Shown here: positions 12,546-25,650 of the stretch, one piece after another
Position numbering within the stretch: the stretch's first letter is position 1
Layout of the letters: each line of letters starts with the position of its first letter
Assembly (NCBI GenBank): GCA_028023455.1
Contig: JAQFVV010006718.1
Coordinates: forward strand, 62,001 to 126,000
Reading direction: 5' to 3'
From: Epiperipatus broadwayi
Lineage: Eukaryota > Onychophora > Udeonychophora > Euonychophora > Peripatidae
Length of the DNA: 64,000 nt
Notes under the pieces: generated by a model
Databases searched by the model: none
Seen by the model: the letters and a program-made list of their open reading frames with translations, nothing else
Told to the model about the DNA's origin: nothing
Made by a program: the position numbers and the translations under genes

Positions 12546-13000
12546 ATAATATTTGCTTGTTGTCTTTTAACTTCTTCAATAGCAAACGTTTTTTCCTGAA
12601 TTACTACAATACCATGTTTAATTGTAGCTTTCCAATGTATTTTATACTCTGCCAAATCTTCCTAATAATAATAAAGCAGGTATCTGCCTTTATCACAAAA
12701 CCCATGCTTAAAGTTCTCATAAAACATCTTTTTAGAAATGTATTGATCATTCATTTTAAATGTTCCATATAATAAAGATATGATTTTACAATAATTGACT
12801 TTTTATAATATCATATCTAGCTCTTTGGAAAATATATTGGTTGATCTTATGATGTTACCAAAAGCTTGTTTTTCTGTGCATAGTTTATTCAATTTTTGGT
12901 AAAAAGGAAATTAGCCAGTTTCATTATCGTAAAAACAGTCTTTATATCCAAGGAGAGCATAGTCCCAAGAATTCGAGATGGTTAAAGATTTTTGAAATGA
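12540..13000 (-). pseudogene. Decayed coding stretch of unknown family
   Basis: On the minus strand one frame runs from about 12960 to 12546 with only a few stops in some 140 codons, where DNA this AT-rich would be expected to give about a dozen. Readable parts include SWDYALLGYKDCFYDN, then KLNKLCTEKQAFGNII, YISKKMFYENFKHGFC and EDLAEYKIHWKATIKHG. The composition looks protein-like (charged and aromatic residues mixed) rather than low-complexity. I do not recognise the family; the flanking inverted repeats suggest it belongs to a mobile element. It is broken by stops and has no clear start. Confidence 0.45.
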
Positions 13001-14580
13001 TATCTGTAGAAAAGTGACCAGATTTTAGAAACCTTAATGCTGGACAAAAAATAAATAAGTAATATAGGCTCATTTTTATAGATCGTCAAAAATACTTTTT
13101 TTATAATTATGATTTTTATATATGACTCAATCATAATATTTGAATATAAATATAATTTTTATACTTGCAAGTTTACATATAATTATAAGGAATTTTAATA
13201 CAGACTTTCAAGCTCCCTTCAGCTATCCATTCTCTCTCATACAACTGACACATATAGCCACACACATATGAAAAATATAAATGATATTAATATCCATATT
13301 TTGTGCTGAACCATCAGTTGATCCAGATCATCATCTACCATACACATATATAATCAGTGCTCAGTTTTTTCAGAAACACAAAACATATTACCATTATAGA
13401 ACAGAGCAAAAGAAGTTTGTTTAAAAGCCAGTGATTTGGAAAAAAAACATCTACATAGAATAAACTTTCCTGAAGAATGGTTACCCTCCAGTTATTACTA
13501 GAAAAATCTTAGATAATAAAGACATTCAGTTCCCAATATTAGATGATGGAAATAATCCAACAAATAATTCATACTAAAATGCCATCATCACAATCTTTCA
13601 GACAAACTGAACAAGATGTTTTTGTATATTTATAAATGAAACATCAGTGTGCATTTCAATTTAAAGAGATAATAATGTATTGTTTGTTTTAATATATTTA
13701 TAAAACACATTGACTTTATTTAATGATTTGGTCTCATTGATAAGGTATTTATTATGTGATGTTTATTACCTAGGTTTTCAGAATCAATTAACATAATCCA
13801 CTTTCTGCTTATAATACAAATATAGTGTTTACATGTTAAAAAATTTATATTATCCTTTCAGATTATAAATAAAATATTAGGCTGGCAATGAAATTGCTTA
13901 GAAGAACACCCTAATTTAGCAGAAGCTCAAGGACTTGTCTTTACTATCATCTTATCAAAAACGCATTTAACTTACAATAAAACTAACCAATAAGATTGTG
14001 ATAGCAGAAAACAACCTGACAACTATCAAACAATAGCGGCAGTACTACATTATCCCCAACACTGTAGGCTTCAGTGAGGCAAGCTCAAGCAAGACTCCCG
14101 AAGGTTGGAAATATCAGGGTCTCAAATGAGAAGGCACTCTACCTCTTCTCAAATATTATATGTGCTGCTAATAGCTAAAGCTTGTATAATTCACCAACCA
14201 TAACATAGGTGAAGTATTATATATAAACAACGTATATATTTGTATTATAATTACGTATAATAAATATTTTTATAATTATTTTCTAGAATCGTGAGTTATT
14301 CTTAAATGACCAGGAATATTATTCCCGGTCATACGACAGTACAAATACAACAGAAATATACATCCAAGGTGCAGACTTGCATTTTTACAAATTAAGGAGT
14401 TTGATAATAACATAAATGTTGACTTCATTTAATTAAAAATACCGATGCCTTATTTGTTGTATTATATAAAACAAAGTATAAAACTCATAAAAATATTTGA
14501 TGATTATTTTTTCTTCCGATATTATACATTAGTAGATTACAATACTATTGCAAATAAAAAAGCATAAACAGTACATATAT
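13001..14580. other. No gene; partial repeat of the 12.0-kb inverted-repeat arm
   Basis: At 13541-13640 a segment beginning AGATGATGGAAATAATCC repeats the arm ends at 12020 and 12520. A small near-perfect hairpin (ATGACCAGGAAT paired with ATTCCCGGTCAT) lies at 14306-14332. Nothing else is recognised. Confidence 0.5.
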
Positions 14581-16331
14581 TGTGCCGGGTGCGTCCAGTA
14601 AAGGATCCAGCGTACTCTATTTACTCGGTTTAACTGGGTTTAAACCTTATTTATTACAAATTTATATTATACACAACTGGCTCCCAATACCATTGATGGC
14701 AGAGCCATCAACAATACCCACAGCAGACCAAGCTATGCAATGCATAACACGATCACATTTCCAGACCATGGCCCACCTCGACTGCTAGATTCAAACCCCT
14801 ACCATCCAAGCACTTTATTTGTTTTGGAGTAAACCCTAGGTGCCTGTTAGCTTCAAGACTAATGTGTTTGGATAGTAAGCCCATAACCCAGCACTCAAAA
14901 TATCCCATGACTAGATCAGCAAAGCAATACAAGGACAAAATTGTTGCTTGAATTAGTGGTAAAAAGAATTGACCACAAAATTAAGCTTAAGATGAATTTA
15001 TTTTCTAAACATTTATTATTCTAATTTTAAATTACTTATGAGAACTTATTAACTTAGACAATGATAATTACGTATATTGATTATGCACACACTCTGAATT
15101 CTTATAATAAACTATAAGATAACAAGCATTAAATAATGTGTGGCATTTAAATACACAGGAAATCAATATAACAAAAAGTATTCTCATACATGACATTTCA
15201 AAACATGCACATCATTAGTTCATTATGCATGTATAGAGTTCATTATTATTTGACTCTGGGAGGCTTCAAACTATTGCAATGGCTACTTTACTTATAAATG
15301 GGAATAAAAAATATTTATTACCTAGGATTTGAACGTGGACTTCTTGCTGGTTGTTACTTTACGTGAAAATATTTTCAGCCCGCTGGATTCAAAGTTTTAT
15401 GCTTAGTATTCCTTGGCATTATTCTTAGATACAGTTAAATATTCCTGGCGATTTTTCAAGTTGTTAGGAAGGCATCATTTTACCTGGTAAATTGCTGATC
15501 TTATTAGACTAAGGGCTGAAGGAAGGTCGTATGTTCCTAAAAGCTGCTCAGCACTGCATGGTCTCTTGTTCTGGATACATAATAGATTGGCTGATTGATT
15601 GACTGATGGTAATTTGAACTGAACTGTTACCTGAACTGATTAATTGACTGAATTGAACTCATTGTCCAATGAAAAAACTGGACTATTTATTAGGATGACC
15701 TGTTGTCATTTGGTGTCCACCAGCTATATTTGTTGTTGAAATTCCTTAGATAAGCTTTTAATTCTGTTGTTGGAGATCTTTTAATTAGCAGCCATTGAAA
15801 ACTTGTTGTTTCTGTGGATTTTATTTAATTCATAGCCATCGCAAATTATGTGTTACAATATTTTTTAACTTCCATTTATTCCTTATTATAAACACACATA
15901 TATATTTTATCAATCCTTATGTTTACAATCGCTATTGGCTTGCACACATATATTTAAAATCACTTCGTTAGTTTTTACAATTACTTTCCTTTTTTTCTTT
16001 CTTTAATAATTTAAACGACAAGAGACAGATTCATTCTTGAACTATCACACCATTTAATTGTTAACTTTTAATTATTTATTTACTTTCTTATTAATTGTCG
16101 AGTTAATTTCCTTCCTCTTTCACTCAATCCTTAAACTTTTAATTTGACATTTTAAAGCAAACCCTCTCCTCCCTTCTGACTCATTAATTGATTTTTAACA
16201 AACTGTTTTAAAAAAAACTCTTTAGATTTTTATAAATAACTCTCTCAATTTGAAACCCTTGCATTATTTATGATAACTTTATTTTAATAATTTTTTAGCC
16301 AAAGATTATGCACCCATACGATATTGGTACA
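14581..16331 (+). mobile_element. Putative solo LTR, TGTGCC...GGTACA, set in (TA)n
   Basis: The stretch begins TGTGCCGGGTGCGTCC immediately after CATATAT and ends GATATTGGTACA immediately before ATATATATA. The ends are inverted copies of TGTRCC, as expected for a TG...CA LTR. Inside, a run of short GACTG/GAACTG repeats (about 15590-15665) precedes a T/A-rich block CTATTTATTAGG near 15682, the same order seen at 43960-44050 and 51600-51740. No coding frame of substance. A different DNA element with short TIRs remains possible because the target duplication cannot be read within (TA)n. Confidence 0.55.
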
Positions 16332-16359
16332 ATATATATAAAAAAAAAACACTTATAAA

Positions 16360-16412
16360 TCCAAGAAATAATATAATATTTCAGCCAGAGGACTGGTTTT
16401 TATCAGAAAGAA
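16360..16412 (-). ncRNA. Degenerate hammerhead-like motif at PLE 3' end
   Basis: The minus strand reads CTGATAA, then a stem-loop CCAG-TCCT-CTGG, then GAAA and a self-complementary AT stretch ending TTTC. The order fits a hammerhead core with one change (CTGATAA for CTGANGA), and stem I is weak. It lies some 480 bp downstream of the stop of the PLE GIY-YIG frame, where PLE terminal repeats carry hammerheads. Probably an inactive relic. Confidence 0.5.
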
Positions 16413-16890
16413 AAATATATACAATAAAATGGCGATATTCAAAAATTATAGGTTTGATAAAAGATTACAAATTTAACAAAAAAAACCCTGATTGGTCACA
16501 AAATCTAACACAGAATATCTAACCAACCAATAACAAAATTATTCCAATGCATACTTGAAACAAATAAAAAAAAACTACATTTTCTCCTAATAAAGCTAAA
16601 ATTCTATTTAAATTGAAATAATAAATAAAAATTAAAAAACAAATAATATATATGTGCATACATAAAAAAATAGATTGTGCTCATATTAATATTCCTTTAA
16701 AAGCTAAAATATTTATACATCAAAATTATATGTTAGTGCAAAGTACAATAATTATTTATAATAATTAATTATTTACCTATACTCCAATTAAACACATATA
16801 TTAAACATACATATAACCAACCTTTACATAAAAAATCTCATATAAGAAAATTTTTCACATATAAAAAACTCCCTTATATATAAATTTTTT

Positions 16891-19260
16891 TTAGGAGACC
16901 ATGTAACTTAAAGATGTAATAGTCCCAATGTTTAAATTCAATCCATGTGGGTGTAAGGTCTTGAATTTAAAAATAAAAAAACACTCATTTTGTTTCCTCT
17001 CTCTTGTAGAAGAAAACTCCTCCTGTAGAATTACTATTAAATCATCAATTGAATGATTTGGTAAATTAAAGTGTTTTGAAACTGGTCTATCTTCATTCTT
17101 ATGCAAAATGTTAAATCTATGATTAGTCATTCTGAAATGTAAACTATTTGCTGACTCACCTATGTACTGGTTTAAACATCTACTACACTCTATCATATAT
17201 ATCAAATTTACACTTTTACATGTAACATAGTTAGGAATATACCATTTAAAATTATGATTCTTAGTACTTAGGACCAGTTTTCTCACAACAATATGTTTAC
17301 ATGGAAAACATCTTTTATCCTCACATAGATAACATACTTTTTCCTGTACAGGACTTCTAATAAAATTTGTTTTGACAAGTTTATCTCTAAGTGACCTATA
17401 TTTTTGATATGCAACCTTAAGTGGATCGTAAAAAATAAATTTTAAATAATCAGTAGAGTGTAATATGTTGAAATGTTTCACCAATCTTCGGTTAATATTA
17501 GGTAAATCTCTATTGAAAGTAAGAACCAATGGTGGAACATTTAATTATTTTTTACTCTTTTTAGATAAAAAAAAGTTTCATTCTATCAATTAAAGAAGAT
17601 GTCCTTACTACATCATCCAACAATGTCTTAGGATACCTCATATTGACCAATCTATTATATAAAATACAATTATTTTGTGAAGAAATTTTTCATTATTACA
17701 AATCCTCCTCATTCTTAAAAATTGACTATAGGGAATATTAGTATTTAAATGTTTAGGATGGTTACTATAAAAATGTAGACAGCTGTTATTATCAGTGGGC
17801 TTCCTATACACAGTAGTAGTAAGAACTCTATTAGTGTAAATAACTTTAACATCAAGAAAATGAGCAATTGATTTTGAAAAGTTCACTGTAAAATTAATAT
17901 TTTTATTAAAATTATTTAAATAACCTAAAAATCATGACGTTCAACTTCATTATGTGGCCATATTATGCAAATATCGTCTATGTATCTAAATCAAGTATGA
18001 GGTTTCAGCCTAGCATTATCAAGTGAAGAGGATTCTAGTTTTGCCATAAAAATATTAGCATAACTTGGTGCCATCTCTGTACACATTGCAGTACTTTGTT
18101 TCTGTAAATAGTATCTAGAATCAAAAGTAAAAAAAAAAATTTCTTAAAACCAAATATATTAATTCAACCATAGTAGTAATAAGACCATGATCATACTTTC
18201 TATCTTTTAAAGCACATTTAACAGCCTCAACTCTATCATCATGCGGTATATTAGTGTACAGTGATACAATATTCAAAGTAACCAAAAAACAATCATCTGG
18301 TAATTCAAATTTAATATTCTCTAACACACAAAGAAAATGAGTAGTATCTTTAACATAAGAATTATATGACGGTGGAATAAGTTTAATAAAATTATTAACA
18401 TAAGCTGAAATATTTTCTGTAGGATTACCAATACTAGCTACAAAAGGTCTTCCCAGACAACCTGGTTTATGAATTTTTGGCAAAATATAAAAAACACTAG
18501 GATAAATTTTGATTGGTATTAAAAAATTATATACATTACTGTCTATAAGAATCCTAGTTCTCATATCTTTTAAACTAAAAAGTATACCATTGAATAATGT
18601 ATACCCTGAATAATGTACTAACAGTGGTTAGTGAAATAGGCTCTTAAAAAGTTTTATCATCTAAAAGTTCCAGAAATTTTTTAACATATTCATTTTTATT
18701 CATAATTACTATCGATCCACCTTTGTCAGCTGGTTTTATAATAATATCTTGTCTTTTCATTAAATTGTGCAATGCATTCATCTCTTTTAATATTAAATTA
18801 CTCTTATACTTTCTAGGTTAAGTCTAATTTCATTAATAATCTCCTGATATACATTATCAATATATGTATCTAATAACACATTCCTTTGATGTGGCTGTGT
18901 CCAATCAGATCGTAATTTCCCAATAGTATCACATTCCTGGTTTCCAAAAAATTATCTTAATCTAAATCTCCTTGAAAAATTATCTAAATCTTGATGAATT
19001 TTAAATTCACTTTTTTGATAAAATGACTGAACTGTAGGGCAAAATGATAAGCCTTTATTTAAGAGTGAACATTCTGCCTCACTACGATTAATGTTAGTTA
19101 TATTAATCACATTGTTTTCCTTATTAGCTAAACATAACAAATCATTGCTAGGAATATTTGAATTAGATTTATTAGTGTTTGGGTTTCCAGAAACTAAAAT
19201 GTTGCTAGTGCATTTAGAATATATAACTCCATGAACCAATGCTAAAACAGTATCACTATC
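16891..19260 (-). pseudogene. Penelope-like retroelement polyprotein remnant (RT plus GIY-YIG endonuclease)
   Basis: The pieces read in order on the minus strand. The N-terminal part (19239-18952) contains SEAECSLLNKGLSFCPT and DLDNFSRRFRLR, typical of PLE N-termini. Near 18780-18690 it reads IIKPADKGGSIVIMNK, an RT block. At 18564-18121 comes FYILPKIHKPG...GRPFVASIGNPTENISAYV and LVTLNIVSLYTNIPH, the catalytic-Asp region. Near 18085-17960, MAPSYANIFM and FRYIDDI give the YIDD box. At 17886-17638, FLDVKVI and VYRKPTD follow. The last part (17529-16891) has a Cys pair cluster (CYLC...CFPCKH) and a GIY-YIG-like LIYMIE...QYIGES...RMTNHR. Several frameshifts and stops separate the pieces, so it is dead. 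Penelope-like identity is secure from the motif order. Confidence 0.93.
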
Positions 19261-19383
19261 AAGAACAGATGGTTACCTTTCAGCACAATCTAATGAATGT
19301 GAAGATGGTATAAATGATTGATCAATATCGATTCCAATATTACCAATTATTGGCATCATAGCCAATGTAGAAATATCCGACAC

Positions 19384-19840
19384 AATATATATATATATTA
19401 TTGTATTTATCTAGTGAGCAATAACTTTATCCATGAGAATTAAAGCAAAACCAAATCTAACTGACTCATAGCACTGCAGTACGCTATCAGACAAGCTGTC
19501 CTTTTCATATTCGTATCAATCCGTTCAAACTTTGTAAATCTTTTGATCTCACCAAAATAACGTGTACACGAACTGGTCTTGTATATGATACTTTTGGCCA
19601 GATTTTTTTATTGGAAAAGCAACTTGTACACAAATCTTGTACATGATATTTTCATAAAGATTTACGAAGTTATCGGCAGGTTGACTTGAATATGAAAAGT
19701 TACAGCAATACTAATAGGTTAAGAGCCTATTGCAGGACTAAAATTCACATACACTAAAAAATTGGAAAGATAGGGATGATTTGTAGCGGTAACACACAAA
19801 TAATATTAAAAAAAAAAGAAATTATATCTTAAAAACTACA
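19384..19840. other. (AT)n border then unassigned sequence
   Basis: The PLE segment ends at GACACA (19379-19384), which abuts (AT)n. Beyond it I see no gene. Confidence 0.5.
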
Positions 19841-20230
19841 CCCCGGTGAAAAGAAATTGTATCAACTTCCCAATCTTACTTTACATACAATTATTAAATT
19901 AGAATTATTTTTAAAATAATGACTTACAAAAAAAGATAAAATATACATGTATGCTAATTACCACTGTAATAAATAAAAGGAATTGATGACGTCAAACAAC
20001 CGAATTGAAGAAAAGCCATGTGTAATTTAAAATGACAGTGCAAAGCATAAAATTTTACTGCTTGCATCCCCAGTGAAAATAAATTGAAACAACTCACAAT
20101 GTTTACTTTACTATCACTAAATTATAATTTTTTGTTAATAATATTTACAAAAGCAGATAAAATATACGCTACTTAAGCTGTAAGAAGTAACGGGAATTAA
20201 TTAATCGAGATTTAAAAAATGTAATTCAAA
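19840..20230 (+). repeat. Dispersed 200-230-bp repeat, two tandem diverged copies
   Basis: Copies at about 19840-20060 and 20065-20225 share an ordered set of blocks: CCGGTGAAAA or CCAGTGAAAA, a CAACT(T/C)CC or CAACTCAC stretch, TTTACAAAA or TTACAAAAA, AGATAAAATATAC, and a GGAATTGAT or GGAATTAAT block. A third copy with the same order lies at 31490-31770. There is no coding frame. Confidence 0.7.
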
Positions 20231-22673
20231 TTTAACCTTACCACAATAAATGCACACCTAAACGTGGAATTTTTCCCGCTTAAAAGACGAGATGTTGTTT
20301 TTGGAGGAAAATAGTGTAAGATACAGATTTTTTTTTTTTTTTTTTTAAAAGTAATAATTCATAACAGTTATATTTATTATTATATCATTTTTTGTTTATA
20401 TAAATTCAGTAAATAAAAAAACAAAATATTATCAACAATAAATAAATTTTATTTATTTCATTAGAGATTTTCATGTAGGTGGAAATAAATAAGTTTATAT
20501 ATATATTGTACCCTCACTTCTCGATATATGATATAACTTAAATATGGCTAGCTCAATTAAATCATTATGCTTAACTAAAATATGTATAACTATCTTTAAT
20601 ATATTTTTATAATACTATATCTTATCAAATTTATCATAACTTATCAAAAATTAATATAGTTCAATATCATCTACTAATTAAATAAGTGTTTATTAAATCA
20701 TGAGACTGTGAAGTGAAGTTACAATTGGTAATTGAATTTACATTGAGCCAATGTCTTCCCAAGACATTATCTCAATGGCATAAGAATACTAATTACATCT
20801 TTATTATTTCATTACTACATCTACAGCACTCTTATGTCTTTTATAAATTAACTACCTTACATAATAATAAATAAATAAGTCACAATCTTTTGTTAAGGAC
20901 ATATAATTAAATAATCTCAGGTTCTTCTAATTATCCTAAAGTAATAATAATTCGTGCAGATAGGAATGATAAGGGATTTAATATCAAACCTAAATACACC
21001 TAACTTACTCCAATAACATTAACTAACAAGAATAATCTTTAGTGTATAACTTAATCTTATCTATTTTTTATTATACTACTAATCATTAAGATAATAAGTA
21101 ACTCATATACATGTCTTTCATTTCCATATAGCATCTTAATTTTTAAAATATACTAAATTCTCATAATTTAACTATCTGTGGCAATAAATAATATTATACT
21201 CTTATATTGTGCATTATAATTACTTTCTGACCATCATAATATTATATGTTAATGTCAATCAATTTCTATAAATTATATTAAGAAAATATTGTGTTTCTTT
21301 TTAAATAATAATAATAATAAATTCATATTGTGCAAATATATTATGTTTATTCAAATTATCCGTTGTCAAATGCTGTGGTGTAAAATAATGAACTCGACAC
21401 ATTTTAAAACAACTTAACAAATTTATTTACATCAACTTTAACCAATAACTTATTTACACTATTTACATTTAAAAGTGAAAATCAAGGAAAATAAAAAAAA
21501 TAAGAAAAATAATAATACAAGTTTTTTTACACTGTTACTATTTCCATAATCATAAATAAATAATTTATACATTCTTTAAATGTTTTATCAACAACATTTA
21601 ATTAAGTTGATGAACTTAAAATTTAATAGATATCATTTTGTCATCAATTAATACAAGAAAATTTTATGTAAAATATCCTAAAATTGTAGCACATGTAAAT
21701 AAGCAAACGTTAACAATTAAAATGCTACTTCACCTAAGTATTTCTGCTATTTATATTATAATGTACTAATATGTATTACATTTACTATTAGCATTACTCC
21801 AATATCAAATAATGTATAAACTGATATAACTTTGTGATATAATAATAATTATTGATTATAATTATTTATTTCATTCTAATGTAATTTCATACTACATGTC
21901 TTATCAAAATATGCAATACGTATGTTCTTTTTAAAATAATCTTTAAAATTATTCAACAATTACCGATTTTATAATGTATTATATTAAATAAAATTCTATG
22001 ATTCTTTTCTATTTAAACTATTACTCTTCTTAACTCGTTATTCCTATTTCTTCCTAATAAACTTCTATCTAAAATATCGTTTTAACCTTATTCAACTTCA
22101 GAAAAATAGATGACCAATAATTATCCAAACTCTCTTATACCTCATCATCTATATCCATAAACCTTCAATCAAAATATAAACTTCTATGTAAAATTAACTT
22201 AACTTATCTAATAAAATAAAATAAAATATAAATTTTTATATCTCTTACTAACTTGAAAAGAAAAATAATAACTTATACAAATATAATAAATCTCATTCCT
22301 AATATTGTAACAGAAAAACATTAAAATTTATCCACGAAAGAATCTTATAATTGTTTCTAGATTTCTCATATTACGTTGTATTAAATTTACATCATAAATT
22401 CAAAGTATGCATATTAAAATAAAACTGTTATTACTAATCTTATGCGTGTATATTATTTAAATATTTATACATTCATCCAACAATCAAATAATATTTGGTT
22501 GATCTAAAGAAAAACATATCAAAATACATCAAATTATTATTATTATATAATTTTTACCATAAATGATACTCTAATGTACAGTCCGCCATACGATGTCCTC
22601 CAGGATTATAGTTTTACAAAATAATTTCACATTTACACTCAACAATTATTCTTTAAAATATTATGTATCGTAT
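20231..22673. other. AT-rich stretch, LTR-like end at 20507, otherwise nothing
   Basis: TGTACCCTCACTTC begins at 20507 directly after TATATATAT, the same junction type seen at other element ends in this window. No matching far end was found before the LTR at 22674. The remainder is low-complexity AT-rich DNA without a supportable gene. Confidence 0.45.
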
Positions 22674-24895
22674 TGTAACGATCCGGAGAAAGCGACTTAA
22701 CGTAAACTGCACTACGGGGCGCCATCTAGGCATTTGAACCTAGAAAAATTTATAAAGTAGGCAGATACGTAAGTCAAAAAAAAAAAAAAATAATTTTTTT
22801 TTTCCTTTTTTAAATATTTTGGTTCCGGTCGTTAGCCCATGTCACTAGCTCAGTGGAATAGCAGAGATTTAATAAGATAATCTAAGAGCATATATATAAA
22901 AAAAGGAATAAAATAAGCCACTGCCAGTAATTAACATACCAACATTTATTTATGCACATATATATAAGATTTAAAATTATTTTAGTATTAGTTTTACATT
23001 TTAATTTTTAACATTCTTTTTAACTTTGATTTTTGACTTTAATTTACATTTAATTACTATTATATTCTAATTTTACATTTTAATTAAGTTCGCACAGTTG
23101 GGATTATAAAAGCTTGTTATAATAAGTTGCTATAGATCGGTTACATAGATTACACGGTTAAAAACATTCCAAAGTAAACATAAGCGATCAAAATATAAAA
23201 TTATTGATTACTGACAATTGCGGAGGGAAATTTATATGTAACCCCATTAGTATTCACCATAAGATACTTGCATTGTCACCAATAACTTAAAAGACATCCG
23301 AATAAATACATTTTAGATACTCACCGTAAGGTATCATTATTTATCGAATGTCTATATATTTTGATCAAATATGAAAACGCAAAACATAGTTAACCGATAA
23401 ACAATCCATGCAAGCATCTATAAACAAATTAAATTTAATGCATTTTTATTTAGGGTCGAGCATGAATACTACATAGATTTGCATTGAAATTAAAATATTC
23501 TATCCCTATTTAACCTTAGGCTAAAATTCGTAGTCAAACTGGCATCAATTCATCTGATATATCGATGTATTCAATGTAATAAAATACGACAGCACAAAAG
23601 GTTAAAAGAAGAAATTGCCTCTTATGAGATAGGAATATTACATCTATCTCTAAAGAAGAGCAATAAAACAAAAAACTCCATAGAAAGGAACTGCGGTATC
23701 CGACTTATAATTCCTTCCATAGGCAAACGGAAGTGTGCGGCGTATGAAGCGATTCTGCCCGTGGCGAATCAATATTACATCTACTAATCACACCAATATA
23801 TCCAATCCATTGACCCAATCTAACCACGAAACAAATAACCTAAGATTACCCTCCCCTAATATAACTTTACAAATCTATACAGCCATTCACGCCCGACTTA
23901 AGTTTAACATTTATATAATTAATTTAACGGAAAACAACAATCATAATAAAACTTAAAGAACAAAAAATAAATAAATGGAAATGATTTTACAAAATAAATA
24001 AGAAAAAAAAATACATTAAATAACATTATTAATGAAGAATTTAGTTTGGTCAGATAGGATTCTATTGCATTATTTACTAAAAAGTTTTAAAATTTAGAGT
24101 TCTTATTGTTTCAAGTGAATATATATAAGTTCTTACGATTTTTAAAACGTCCAACTTTATCCGTTGCTTGCCATGAACGTAAATTCCCACGCCGTCCTAA
24201 AATTGGTATCCATTTAGCCGTTGTTTTATTTATTCATTCGGAGGTTTTTTAATTTAGTTGGTCCTCAATTTAGGAAACGATAGTTCATTTCTCCTTTCTT
24301 TAACAGCTGAAAGAATTGACCGTGCGTCTGTCAATTCCTCCAACTCCGTACTACTACATATAGTCACATCGTAATAATCAATTTCCAGTCACTAATTAAT
24401 AATTTCCAAATTTTTTCCTTTTATACGTATTCGAAGGATTGACTTAACATTACGTCATCAATGAGATGATCCTTTTCGTTGAGGTCCGATTTCCAAATGG
24501 ATTTATTTCATTTGCTGAAAGTTTCTATTGTTTTCTTATCTGACCGGTGTTTTTACATTTAAATGCCAAGGCTGGTTTACATTTAACTAATTAACAATCA
24601 TTTCCATTTCTGATTAATTAACCTGTTTTCCAAATCAAAAATATGTTTAAAGATAAATTTAAAGATATAATTTTATCTCCAAATCTTTTTAAAATTTAGT
24701 TTTAAAATACTTTTTCTTTAATAAATTTTTATTTTAATAATTTTTCATTATCTGTGCGATTTAATATATAAGAGTTTAAGATGATATTTAATTTCAATTT
24801 TTAATTCTAAAAGAAAATTTTTAAATGCGAACTTTTTAATTTACTTTCAAAAAAAAAAAACAACAACAATGTAACGAACATCTGTGCTCGTTACA
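22674..24895 (+). repeat. Upstream LTR, 2222 bp
   Basis: Ends TGTAACGA...TCGTTACA. It contains an A-box-like TAGCTCAGTGG near 22852 and, on the minus strand, a B-box-like GGTTCAAATGCC near 22730, both kept in the solo copy at 4049. An open frame of 73 codons at 23735-23956 (start MRRMKRFCPW) is identical in both LTRs only because the LTRs are identical; I do not claim it is translated. Confidence 0.88.
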
Positions 24896-25650
24896 TATCA
24901 GTAAAGTTACTTAAAAAAAAAATGATCAAAAAAAAAAAATATTTTACTTAGGGTTAGTAATTACGGTACACGATTGACGAAGACATTTACAAAACATCCG
25001 GTTAATTATTTTACAAAAGGACTATATACAAAAAGAAAAATGAAATGTTGACTATCGCTTACCTAAGGACCATTTACGTTTACACCCCTCCCCACAAGAG
25101 TTCTATTTTATTTTATACATTTTATTTTTACACACGGCATAACAAGCAAGTTATTTTATAAATTATTTATTTAAAGAAGGTTGCATTGAGATAAATATGT
25201 TTTAAGAAATAATGGGTTTAAACGTGTATATTTGCAGAACAATTATAAATACCACCAACTTATTTATGACTGATTGAAATGCATAAATAGGGTTACACTT
25301 AAGTAATTCCCAAAGGTACTCATCGTAAGGCACCACATTTCGATCATAAACTTACGTGGCTGTGCGCGCCTATACACGTTAAAGCATAATATATATCAAC
25401 AACAAAAAAAACAAAACATATTTATTGCAACCTTTTGACTTTTTGTTTTTTTTTAACAAAAATTAGTTTTAAAATTTTTTTATATCTTTCCGTTGGTTTT
25501 TAATATATGTGCTATTTCTTTCTGGCAGTGCTTTTATCAAATTTAAAGTATACGACTTTATGTAAACAGATAAAAATATTTCATTTTGACAAAATTTGCT
25601 CAGGGTATTTGTGGTTTATTAAAGATCGGCCCCAGATTGGGAAAGCCAGT
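24896..25650 (+). other. Internal region of the LTR element, non-coding
   Basis: 755 bp, no long frame. The first bases (TATCAGTAAAG) do not give an obvious tRNA primer-binding site, and the last bases (GGGAAAGCCAGT) are only a weak polypurine tract. Near 25316-25345 it holds a diverged copy of the conserved LTR block (TACTCATCGTAAGGCACCA versus TACTCACCGTAAGGTATCA). Confidence 0.75.

Noticed and set aside
22840-22870. Pol III promoter inside the LTR (A box with reversed B box)
   Set aside because: The boxes are on opposite strands, so they cannot form one normal internal promoter.
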